The position numbers and the translations under genes were made by a program. A stretch of 64,000 bases of DNA from the NCBI GenBank assembly GCA_902725215.1, contig CACUVI010000029.1, positions 184,455 to 248,454 of the forward strand, read 5' to 3'. Below the pieces are notes generated by a model. The model made no database searches and had not been told where the DNA came from. It was given only the letters and a program-made list of their open reading frames with translations. This DNA comes from Rhodospirillaceae bacterium LM-1 (lineage in GTDB: Bacteria > Pseudomonadota > Alphaproteobacteria > Rhodospirillales > WMHbin7). Below are positions 56,841 through 64,000 of the stretch, piece by piece; position 1 is the stretch's first letter, and each line of letters opens with the position of its first letter.

Positions 56841-57602
56841 ATGAGTACACCTGACGCCGTGGACAAGCTCGGCCATCTCAGCGGGGGCGGTGCTGGTGCG
56901 ACGAAAGTCAAATCTGCAGGTGCCGCCGCTGTAAAGCTGGTTCCTCCGACTTCCAAGCTTTCCGGGATAAGTTCGGGGGCTGCCAAGGCTTCCTCCACCA
57001 GTATCGCTCTTGGCAAGATAAGCATCCCCTACACCAACCTTACTGGGGTCGGCTCTGGATCTATCAACGCGACCTCAGCCGGGGTCACGAATGGGGCCAA
57101 GCTGATTTCATCCATGTTTTCTGGAAAAGGGCTGAGCCTTGGTCTTGGCTTGGGCCTCGGCGCTTGGGGGCCTGCATTGCTTGCGGGAACTGTATGCTTA
57201 GCTGGGTATGGGGCCTATCGGATGTATACCGCCAATCCAAAGAGCAATCCCCGCTCTTGGACCAAGAACAGTCAAGAGACCGCCACAATAGTCTCCCAGG
57301 TCGCGTCAATGGCTGATGCTGTATACGGAGCATTTAGAAAGCTGGTATCCTCACCGGACGATGAGGCGGCCCTGGCAGCGGAGCTTGCCGCCGAAATCGC
57401 GGCAGCAGAGAGGCTAATCGCCGAGGCCAACGAGGCTGAGAAGCGTGCATTAGCCGCCGGTGTCAATGCCAAGCAGGCCGCCAAGTTGGCCGCCGCCGCC
57501 AAGCGGAAGGCGAAAGCTGCATTGGACCTTCAGCATTCCACTGAATCCAAGCTGGCGGCCACTCGGGCACGAAAGCATAAAATTGCCGCCGCCATGGTAT
57601 AG
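56841..57602 (+). CDS. Mms6-like magnetosome protein with C-terminal coiled coil
   Basis: The 253-residue product contains GKGLSLGLGLGLGAWGPALL near residues 96-114, the Leu-Gly repeat and Ala-Trp-Gly-Pro turn characteristic of Mms6, directly before a membrane helix (about 111-128, then GAYRMYTAN). Mms6 is a membrane protein of magnetosomes whose acidic C-terminus binds iron and shapes magnetite crystals. Here the C-terminus is instead a long Ala/Glu/Lys-rich coiled coil (about 173-250) with Ala-Glu pairs, so the acidic tail is replaced. Residues 1-90 are low-complexity Ser/Gly/Ala/Lys. It is not mms6 itself but a family relative. Confidence 0.7.
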   Translation: MSTPDAVDKLGHLSGGGAGATKVKSAGAAAVKLVPPTSKLSGISSGAAKASSTSIALGKISIPYTNLTGVGSGSINATSAGVTNGAKLISSMFSGKGLSLGLGLGLGAWGPALLAGTVCLAGYGAYRMYTANPKSNPRSWTKNSQETATIVSQVASMADAVYGAFRKLVSSPDDEAALAAELAAEIAAAERLIAEANEAEKRALAAGVNAKQAAKLAAAAKRKAKAALDLQHSTESKLAATRARKHKIAAAMV

Positions 57603-57671
57603 TCCATATTTACGGTAATACCGGCTGTGCTAATCTAAGCGAATATGGCCATTAGCCATTTGAGGGGGATT

Positions 57672-58523
57672 ATGCCGATACTTCTTATCGCTCTGTCAGC
57701 ATGCGGGTTTTTGGCCGTCATGGTTGGCGTGTCCAAACTGGCTGATCGCGACAAGGCAAAACCAGTCCCCAAGGATAGCCGACCAATAAACTTTCAGGGT
57801 ATCGATGACGCTGGGAAGCTTACCCGGCAGAAGGCCGATCTTCAGCTTCGGGTAAATGTGCTTGCCGCAAGAGAAGATGCGCTTCTCGCCTCTGTCCGTG
57901 AATTTGAGCAGGGAGTGGATGCCCGTAAAGCCGAGAAGCTGGCGGCCGAGCAAGCTGAAATCAACGCCGCCATCACTGCCAAGGTTGTGGCTGAAACCCG
58001 TGTGAACGAGCTTCGTGAGGTCGAGCAGAAGTTGGTAGAGCTAATCTCCGGCCTTCAGGAGGAGGTCGGTCGCAAGAGAACACATGTGGATGAATTGTCC
58101 TCAAATATCACTGTCCTCACCCGAACAAAGGACGCTCTCGATGAAAGAATCACCGCTCTCTTGGCTCGGCAGCGTGAGATTGAGGCTGAGATGGCCGAGT
58201 TTGATCGGGATATCGACGAGCGCCGCCGGGAAAAAGTAGCCGAAATGGAGGGGGCCATCGCCGCGCAAAAGGAATTGGCGCTGTCTAAGGTCATGGCGTG
58301 GACGGAATCTGAAAAGTCGCGGCTTCAGGAACGGTTTGAGAGCAGCTATCAGACCGAGGTCACTGACTTGCGGCGTCAGCTGATCGAGAAAGTTACAGCC
58401 GAATTCGACAGTATCCATGAATATTTCTCGACCTTCGCCTCGGAGCGCAAGCTCATGGCCGAGACCGAGATCAAGGACTTCCTTGCGGAGAAGCGTTCGA
58501 CCATTCTGTCCAACCTAGAATAG
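57672..58523 (+). CDS. membrane-anchored coiled-coil protein
   Basis: GAGGGGG just before the ATG at 57672 favours this start (283 residues); an ATG at 57645 is an alternative. An N-terminal hydrophobic segment (LLIALSACGFLAVMVGV) anchors it. LSAC fits a lipobox, but a plain membrane anchor is equally possible. The rest is a long coiled coil, from about residue 50 to the end, rich in Glu, Lys, Arg and Leu (e.g. LAAEQAEINAAITAKVVAET, ERRREKVAEMEGAIAAQKE). It lies between the Mms6-like gene and the vWA-PilZ gene and could tether or space magnetosomes, as coiled-coil proteins do elsewhere, but this is unproven. Confidence 0.6.
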   Translation: MPILLIALSACGFLAVMVGVSKLADRDKAKPVPKDSRPINFQGIDDAGKLTRQKADLQLRVNVLAAREDALLASVREFEQGVDARKAEKLAAEQAEINAAITAKVVAETRVNELREVEQKLVELISGLQEEVGRKRTHVDELSSNITVLTRTKDALDERITALLARQREIEAEMAEFDRDIDERRREKVAEMEGAIAAQKELALSKVMAWTESEKSRLQERFESSYQTEVTDLRRQLIEKVTAEFDSIHEYFSTFASERKLMAETEIKDFLAEKRSTILSNLE

Positions 58524-58536
58524 GCGGGGATCGGAC

Positions 58537-60030
58537 ATGCTTGCTCGCATCCTTCTGGCTGCCGCCCTGATTGCCAGTGTTTTTCTTGGCCCTGTTCGTC
58601 CAGTTTCAGCCCAAGAGCAGCCGGACATCATCATCTTGTTCGATCAGTCGGGATCGGTTGGAAAGCACGATCCAAAACTCGCCTCCAAGGCCTGGCTGCT
58701 TACCTTCCTGAAGACCTTCGACAATCCGTATAAGATCGAAATCGTCGGGTTCGACGAAACCCTGTACCGCCACCTCGCTATCGACCGCGATCCCACCACC
58801 GACATCAATGCCGTGAACCGGGCCATCGACGGCATTGAAACAGTCGGCAAGGCGACGGATTTGGAGATGCCCTTTCGCTATCTGCTGAATTTCGCGAAAT
58901 CCTCGACGAAACTGGCCGTGATCATATCCGATGGCGAGCCTGAGATTTGGGATGCCAAGCTGGGCTATCTCAGCAAGGAGGTTCAAGCGGACTCCCGCTA
59001 TGACAATCTGAACAGTCAGTATCAACAAATGAAGGATGCCGGGATCTCAAAGCGCGAACAGTTTGAAAAGCTTGGTGCCTTGTACCACGCCCGTAATATC
59101 GATCTGATCGAAGGCCAGATGCCCGGCATCGCCAAACTGATCGGGGATCGGCTAATCATTTGGGATTTATCTGGAACCTCCTATTATCTGAAGACCTGGG
59201 CCAAGGCAGCGGGTGCCCAATACCTGCCGATGCGGGTGGCTGCTCAGGAAAACCCCGTTGAGCAATTGCAGAAGGCCATGACGGCCTTGCAGCAGCGTTC
59301 CAGTGTTATCGTCAAGGAAGCCCTGCCGGACGACCATGAACATCGAGCCGTTATAGCCCTGACCACAATTCCTGAGATCGCTGCGAAGGTACAGCCGAGT
59401 GAGCAACCCGCCCCCAAGCCGCTATCTCCCCCCATTGAAGCCAGGGTGGCTGAGCCGGTTGCGCCCCAGCCCGTAGCTCCTGCGGATACGTCACCCATAT
59501 GGGGGATTGTTCTTGTGTTGTTGGGCAGTGTTATTGGAGCTTTGATCGTCTACCGGCGACGAGCGGCTGCCAAGGCCGAACCAGTCGTTCCGGTGGACCT
59601 TGCCTCCCAGTACATTGACGCCAAGGTCAAAGGTGCCCTTGATGACGCGGAGAAGTTGCGGCGGAAGCTTCTTATTGCGCAAAGCGAAGCTGTCAAGGTC
59701 GAACGACGGTTCTCATTGCGTGTTGCCGTGCCTTCCGGAGCCATGGAAATTCAATGGATCAGTGCTGATGGTGAGAAGCGGGAAACGCCTGCCATCAATC
59801 TTTCCATGCACGGCGTCAAATTCGAGACACATGGAGCCGAAGTCAAGGTTGTCACCAAGATTATCTGCCCGAATATGGATGTGGTTCTGGGGGTGAAGAA
59901 ATTTCAGGAAATCCGCCGTGATGGAAGTAGCTCCGTTGCCCTTCTGATCGAGTTTGAAAATAATCTCGACGACTGGATGCGGTGGGTAGAAATCATCACC
60001 CGGATCGACCAGACCCCCACAAAACTGTGA
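58537..60030 (+). CDS. vWA domain - transmembrane - PilZ domain protein
   Basis: The 497-residue product joins three parts. Residues 1-25 are a signal peptide. Residues about 28-215 are a von Willebrand A domain with an intact metal site: D36-Q-S38-G-S40, T107, D132 (FDQSGS, KATDL, ISDGEPE). Residues 321-339 are a membrane helix (IWGIVLVLLGSVIGALIVYR). Residues about 385-490 resemble a PilZ domain: RFSLR (R391xxxR395) and NLSMHG (N421xS423xxG426) match the c-di-GMP-binding motifs. The vWA domain would lie on the exterior or magnetosome-lumen side, the PilZ domain in the cytoplasm. It is flanked by an Mms6-like/coiled-coil pair and mamD. No other protein with this set of domains is known to me in magnetosome clusters. 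Confidence 0.85.
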   Translation: MLARILLAAALIASVFLGPVRPVSAQEQPDIIILFDQSGSVGKHDPKLASKAWLLTFLKTFDNPYKIEIVGFDETLYRHLAIDRDPTTDINAVNRAIDGIETVGKATDLEMPFRYLLNFAKSSTKLAVIISDGEPEIWDAKLGYLSKEVQADSRYDNLNSQYQQMKDAGISKREQFEKLGALYHARNIDLIEGQMPGIAKLIGDRLIIWDLSGTSYYLKTWAKAAGAQYLPMRVAAQENPVEQLQKAMTALQQRSSVIVKEALPDDHEHRAVIALTTIPEIAAKVQPSEQPAPKPLSPPIEARVAEPVAPQPVAPADTSPIWGIVLVLLGSVIGALIVYRRRAAAKAEPVVPVDLASQYIDAKVKGALDDAEKLRRKLLIAQSEAVKVERRFSLRVAVPSGAMEIQWISADGEKRETPAINLSMHGVKFETHGAEVKVVTKIICPNMDVVLGVKKFQEIRRDGSSSVALLIEFENNLDDWMRWVEIITRIDQTPTKL

Positions 60031-60263
60031 GCAAGGGGCAGGATATTTTCATGATTAATCTGATTGATGCCCCTCTGGGCTTCGTGGGACACGAACTTCA
60101 GGTTGCTCGAGATATATTTCTTTGGACAGATATCGCCTCAGCATGCTATAACTTAATCACAATATACATAGGCGTACATTAGATCTATGTAACGTTGACA
60201 TGACTAGGGGTACTTCAGCGGATCGGCTTGTCGCTCTGCGTCATTGTATAGGGAGCAGTTAGC

Positions 60264-61271
60264 ATGCTTGACCAAATGATCATGGCCAAGGTCGAGGGAA
60301 CCACCCAGGCCGCTCTCCTGTCATCGATGACCGGGAATTCCTACACGGTAGGCCAGGTTACTGCTGCTGGAAATGGAATGGGACACTGGTTGTTCCTGAA
60401 CCCAGCTGGCGCTACCGTTGGAAAGGGTGCCGTCGCCCTCAAGCTGGAAGGTGCCCGTCAAGTCGCGCAGTTGTCGGGGATGGTGGGCAAGACAGTCACC
60501 GTCGGCAAAGCCCCTCTCGTTGCAGACGGCATAAGCAAATGGCTTGTACTGTGCCCCAAAGCCGGTGTTGCAGCAAAGGGCGCTGCCGTTGCTGCTGGCG
60601 CTGGTGGCCTGACGGCTGCCGCCACCCAGGGTGGCGGGAACGGCATGATCATGATGAAGCTCGAGGGCGCGAGACAGGCCGGGCAGGTCCAGATGATGAC
60701 CGGCAAGACTTTCATGGTAGCGAAGACCACTGCCGCCGGGAATGGCGCCGCCAATTGGCTCTTCCTTCAACCCGTTGGTGAAACCGCTGCCACCATGAAG
60801 GATCTGGTGGTCCTCAAGGTTCAACATGGAGCTGGGCAGTTGCCGTGGCTGGTCGGCAAGACCTTCGCTATTGGCGAGGCACCTATGATGGCTGGTACAA
60901 CGAGCAAATTCCTGGTTCTCAATCCTGTGACGGGTGTCGCCGCTAAGGGTGCAGTCGGAAGCGCTATCGCCGCCAAGGGTGCCATGCAGACTGTGGCATT
61001 GCAGACTGCCGGTAAAGCTGCTGTGGCGGGTTCAGTTGCCAAGGGTGCCGCTGCTGGCGCTGCCTCCAAGGGTGCCGCTGCGGTCGGCACTCTATGGACT
61101 GGTACCGGCATGAGCCTGGGCCTTGGCTTGGGGCTCGGCGCTGCTGGTCCTGTTATCCTGGGTGGCGTCATCGCCGCGGCCGGGTACGGCATTTACCGCT
61201 ACCGCAAGGCCCGGACCACCTCGGCAACATCCGAGCTAGATGACGCGATTTCGGACGCCGTGACGGCTTAA
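60264..61271 (+). CDS. mamD: magnetosome protein MamD (Mms7)-like
   Basis: MamD is a magnetosome membrane protein that affects crystal size. The 335 residues contain four ~45-residue repeats (5-49, 56-100, 127-172, 180-223), of the type (KVEG, then GKT-VG, then NWLFL-P), in the order A-B-A-B. These are followed by an Ala/Gly/Lys-rich linker and GTGMSLGLGLGLGAAGPVIL (residues 281-300), the Leu-Gly repeat shared with Mms6 and the gene at 56841, then a membrane helix and a short acidic tail (ELDDAISDAV). A 233-bp gap precedes it, so it has its own promoter region, unlike the classical mamGFDC operon order. Confidence 0.78.
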   Translation: MLDQMIMAKVEGTTQAALLSSMTGNSYTVGQVTAAGNGMGHWLFLNPAGATVGKGAVALKLEGARQVAQLSGMVGKTVTVGKAPLVADGISKWLVLCPKAGVAAKGAAVAAGAGGLTAAATQGGGNGMIMMKLEGARQAGQVQMMTGKTFMVAKTTAAGNGAANWLFLQPVGETAATMKDLVVLKVQHGAGQLPWLVGKTFAIGEAPMMAGTTSKFLVLNPVTGVAAKGAVGSAIAAKGAMQTVALQTAGKAAVAGSVAKGAAAGAASKGAAAVGTLWTGTGMSLGLGLGLGAAGPVILGGVIAAAGYGIYRYRKARTTSATSELDDAISDAVTA

Positions 61272-61349
61272 GCGCGGATATACGCTGGGCCTTTACGTGT
61301 TCGCAGATCGTGCCGTGTAAGCTTGGTATGAACAGGAGGATGTTGGTCT

Positions 61350-62192
61350 GTGACTAATATCCCCAAAAAAAGTCGAAAGCGGGCAAGCCCCAGATCCAAG
61401 ACATCAGGTGAAATACCCTGCGTAGTTCCGTGTGCAAACATTGGCCCCCCCCCTTCAGAGCGTAAGGGCCGTGACACAGAGCGGGAAGGACGAGACACAT
61501 TCATTGAAGAATGCCTCGTCCTCATGCCCAAAGTTGAAGCTGGTCTGAGTGCATACCGTTCTTCAACCATGGTCCATCTTGAAAGCCCACCAAGTAGCAT
61601 CATCCGTGTTATGGCAAATGGCGCAACCGCCCATGCCCTGGCGGATTTAGCATGCTTTGCGACGGCTTTTGAAGCTGCCCTACTTTATGGGGAAACGGAG
61701 GGGTGGACGGAGAGTCTGACCGAGGTTTTCGATAAAAGCTTCGCCATGCTGTCACTTCACCTTGAGGTGGCTAAGGCCGGGGCGGCCTGGAACTCAGATT
61801 GGGACACTGATTTAGTGGCCGATTTGATGGTCACCGCCAGCCCATTGGACCAGATTGTGGATAAGGCTGTGGGTAACTCTCCGGATCAATTGGGTGTGAG
61901 TACAGACACAGAAAGTTTCTCCACCCATCATGGGGAAGCAACGGATGGTCCCACCATGGGGCCTTTTCTGCACCCCAGCCCACAGATGTCCCAGGTTCAT
62001 TATCACAAGCAAGCCACCACCCTTTGGGATGGTCGGGAAAGTCTATTTCTTAAGCTTTGGGGCGTGTTGTCACGAACAACGGCGACATGGTCGAGTGTGA
62101 AATCGGGTAAGCCTGCCAGCGTGGTCAAACGCCCTCAAAAAGCAAGGCGCTCACGCGGCGAAGAAGATCCGCTCCTGGAAGCTCTTCGCTAG
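61350..62192 (+). CDS. unknown protein downstream of mamD
   Basis: The start is a GTG at 61350. The 280-residue product has a basic, Lys/Arg-rich N-terminus (KKSRKRASPRSK) without a signal peptide or membrane helix. Residues about 85-165 are helical (ALADLACFATAFEAALLYGE), and the C-terminus is basic (KRPQKARRSRGEE). I cannot assign a family. Its position next to mamD and in the same orientation makes it a candidate islet gene. Confidence 0.5.
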   Translation: MTNIPKKSRKRASPRSKTSGEIPCVVPCANIGPPPSERKGRDTEREGRDTFIEECLVLMPKVEAGLSAYRSSTMVHLESPPSSIIRVMANGATAHALADLACFATAFEAALLYGETEGWTESLTEVFDKSFAMLSLHLEVAKAGAAWNSDWDTDLVADLMVTASPLDQIVDKAVGNSPDQLGVSTDTESFSTHHGEATDGPTMGPFLHPSPQMSQVHYHKQATTLWDGRESLFLKLWGVLSRTTATWSSVKSGKPASVVKRPQKARRSRGEEDPLLEALR

Positions 62193-62273
62193 CTGTGCGC
62201 TGCTTTCCTCCGGCGTGGGCCGCCTTTTGTAATTCGGTCATTTCGTCGATTCTGCAGTGATCTTTGGTGGAAT

Positions 62274-62681
62274 TTGGAGCGAGAAGTGTCCACAAAACCG
62301 GTTATGGACACAAGTTCGACGGGGCGTCGGCGCAATCGCTCGTGGTCTGAAGCGTTGAAGCGGGGGATTGTCGCGGCGTCCTTTGAGCCGGGTTATTCGG
62401 TTTCTGTGGTTGCAAGGCGCTATGACGTGAACGCGAACCAACTGTTCAAGTGGCGCAAGGCCTTTCGCGATAGCTTGCCCGGCAGACCACCTGATCCGGC
62501 CACCCCGCAGTTGGTGCCAGTGGTCGTGTGGCCAGAGCAGCCGGAAGAGGTAACGCCGCAATCAGCGATGCCGATGGTGGCGATAGAGATCGATGTGGCC
62601 GACAAGTACCGTCTTCGCGTCGGCAGCGGCGTCGATGCAGGGGCACTCCAACTCGTCCTCGGTGTTCTGGAGCGACAATGA
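62274..62681 (+). pseudogene. IS66 family TnpA-like orf, isolated
   Basis: Residues about 15-60 (RRRNRSWSEALKRGIVAASF and PGYSVSVVARRYDVNANQLF with KWRKAF) form the helix-turn-helix of IS66-type TnpA (orf1), and the tail (DKYRLRVGSGVDAGALQLVLGVLER) is also typical. In complete IS66 elements tnpB and tnpC follow. Here they are missing, so the element is decayed. It marks the right boundary of the magnetosome-type islet. Confidence 0.8.
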
Positions 62682-63052
62682 TGTCAAAAACGCGAAAACC
62701 GCCGGCAGGACGTCCGGCGGCTTTGCGGTTCCCGGTTCCCGGGCCGTTGGAGGACGGTAACTTTCCGGGAACGCGCATGAAGGAACTGAAGGGTATTCTT
62801 GCAGTCTTTTGATCAAAGGCAAGTGATAGAAATCACAAGTCATGTGTGACGACAATCAATTTACAGGCTAATTTTTTTGTTTAAACTGTGTTGCATCGCG
62901 GCTGTGTTTTTTTGCGGATAATACGACTATTTGGGGATGTTGTGTCTAGGAGGTAAAAGATACCGTGGTGCCGTGCTGTTACGAGATGCGCAGCCCCTAA
63001 TGATTTCCTTCGGAGTTGGAGATTGGCCATCTGTTTAAAAGACGCGGCTACT
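62682..63052. other. gene-free region with a hairpin and one strong ribosome site
   Basis: No convincing gene. A perfect 7-bp hairpin (CCGCCGG, loop CAGGACGT, CCGGCGG) lies at 62699-62720. AGGAGGT at 62948-62954 precedes GTG 62965 and an 11-codon frame ending at 63000, described in findings. The rest is AT-rich with long T-runs. Confidence 0.4.
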
Positions 63053-63375
63053 GCCCCGACAGTTGGGCTTATACTCACGTCGCGTCATGTAACGACCTAC
63101 CCGCCCATAAAACTCCCCTACCCCGACAGTTGGACTTATACTCACGTCGCGTAATATACGGCTCGTTTCCAAAGCCCGACAGCTGGGCTTATACTCACGT
63201 CGCGTAATATACGGCTCGTTTCCAAAGCCCGACAGTTGGGCTTATACTCGCGTCGCGTAATATATGGCTCGTTTTCCAAAGCCGACAGTTGGGCTTATAC
63301 TCACGTCGCGTAATATACGGCTCGTTTCCAAAGCCCGACAGTTAGATGTATATTCACGTCGTCTCATATGAGGCG
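63053..63375 (+). repeat. tandem array of six 53-bp repeats
   Basis: CGAC that starts each unit is at 63057, 63124, 63177, 63230, 63283 and 63336. The first interval is 67 bp, the other four are 53 bp. Units 2 to 5 are almost identical along the whole 53 bp, unit 1 agrees for its first 30 bases, and unit 6 is decayed. Most junctions contain AAGCCC-GACAGTT-GGGCTT, a 6-bp stem with a 7-nt loop. The array is not CRISPR because the stretch between hairpins is the same in each copy. The function is unknown; an iteron or protein-binding array is possible. Confidence 0.85.
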
Positions 63376-64000
63376 CGACAATTTCGATAAAAACAACGTC
63401 GCAGCTAGGCTCATTGTCTTACCAGGCCGGGCGAGGCTGCAAGGGTGAAAACGGGGACCGGAACCCCTTGTTCCGTCCGCCATTGCTGCCCTCCGTCTTG
63501 TCGTCGCCGCCTCTGGCCCAAGCATTGGTTTTGGAAAGAATCAGGCAGGGAGGCTCCTACCCTCATCCCTATCGCCCTGCTTGCCTGATGACGGGCTATT
63601 GGGTCGATCCGTCCTGCTGGCTGGCCGAGAAGGGACTGAAAGGCGCTGCTCGGCAGCATCGGCTTCCACCATCTCGCCTGGATGCCCAGCCGGGTTCTTG
63701 CCCTCTACGGATGGCATTCCCGGGCGTGCTGTCCCCTTTAGGCCAAAGATCCCCTGCCTGGGTGTTTGCCGCCCCAAAGCCCAGCTTGGAATCGCCAGGA
63801 CGCTTTTGCGGTTTCTCGCTGTTCTGACTTTTGGATTTTCTTGAGCCCGGACCCGCTTTGGTACAATTTCCGGCCACCTGCCCATCGAGGTTTTGTCCTT
63901 TGCCGCCCGCGATATTTTTTTTCGGCCATTGTGATGCCGTTGCACGGTCCCGCCGGGAGGGCCTTTTCCAAATTGCGATTCCGCCGCCGCGAATCGCCTT
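63376..64000. other. no gene recognised
   Basis: Several overlapping open frames exist on both strands, as expected in GC-rich non-coding DNA, but none has a convincing product or ribosome site. An inverted repeat ATCAGGCA/TGCCTGAT occurs at about 63540-63590. I see nothing else assignable. Confidence 0.4.

Noticed and set aside
62274..62681. Intact IS66 element
   Set aside because: Only the tnpA-like orf is present; tnpB and tnpC and the right end are missing, so this is a remnant.
63053..63375. Possible CRISPR array
   Set aside because: The segments between repeated hairpins are themselves identical; CRISPR needs unique spacers. It is a tandem repeat.
63414..63971. Several open frames of 70-137 codons on both strands
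   Set aside because: No ribosome sites, no sensible proteins, mutually overlapping; typical of GC-rich non-coding DNA.

Overview
The window looks like chromosomal DNA of a magnetotactic alphaproteobacterium close to Magnetospirillum (Rhodospirillales). The core genes are GC-rich and in an order common in alphaproteobacteria: ftsH-tilS-cpoB-pal-tolBARQ-ybgC-ruvBAC-yebC. A small block near the right end encodes proteins with the Leu-Gly repeat signature of the magnetosome proteins Mms6 and MamD. The assignment to a group is inference from gene content, because no rRNA or tRNA gene was found.

Layout. 0-10.6 kb: a surface-glycan cluster, mostly on the minus strand, with a GT11 fucosyltransferase-type enzyme cut by the window edge, three methyltransferase-like proteins, a nucleotide-sugar dehydrogenase, a GDP-mannose 3,5-epimerase-like enzyme, a pair of related GT-A-like proteins and two paralogous radical SAM proteins whose SPASM-like cysteines lie at the N-terminus. 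10.6-24.2 kb: housekeeping (folP, ftsH, tilS, the Tol-Pal envelope system with two tandem pal genes, ruvCAB, yebC). 24.3-34.5 kb: mixed single genes (HAD phosphatase, two multi-pass membrane proteins, phoH-like ATPase, two overlapping Crp/Fnr regulators, CYTH protein, DksA-like zinc finger, GNAT-nitrilase fusion).

34.5-44.5 kb: a nine-gene minus-strand operon facing a divergent MarR regulator. It encodes a three-subunit molybdenum hydroxylase of the 4-hydroxybenzoyl-CoA reductase type, a phenylacetate-CoA-ligase-like acyl-CoA ligase, and a complete set of selenium-dependent molybdenum hydroxylase maturation genes (mocA-like, yqeB, yqeC, xdhC, selD). A perfect 17+17 bp inverted repeat in the divergent promoter region is the likely MarR operator. 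The gene content suggests anaerobic aromatic-acid metabolism with a selenium-dependent enzyme.

44.5-55.0 kb: katG, orphan genes, broken serine-recombinase remnants, and an iron(III) ABC importer (fbpABC type) beside a [2Fe-2S] ferredoxin. The ATPase of this importer carries an unusual cysteine-rich N-terminal extension. 55.0-62.7 kb: a small magnetosome-type islet with insertion-sequence remnants on both sides. Its order is cyclic-nucleotide-binding protein, Mms6-like protein, membrane-anchored coiled-coil protein, a vWA-transmembrane-PilZ protein, MamD, and an unknown protein. The vWA-PilZ protein between two magnetosome-type genes is the most striking item, since it could link c-di-GMP to magnetosome organelles. 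62.7-64.0 kb: apparently non-coding DNA with six copies of a 53-bp tandem repeat, each carrying a small hairpin.
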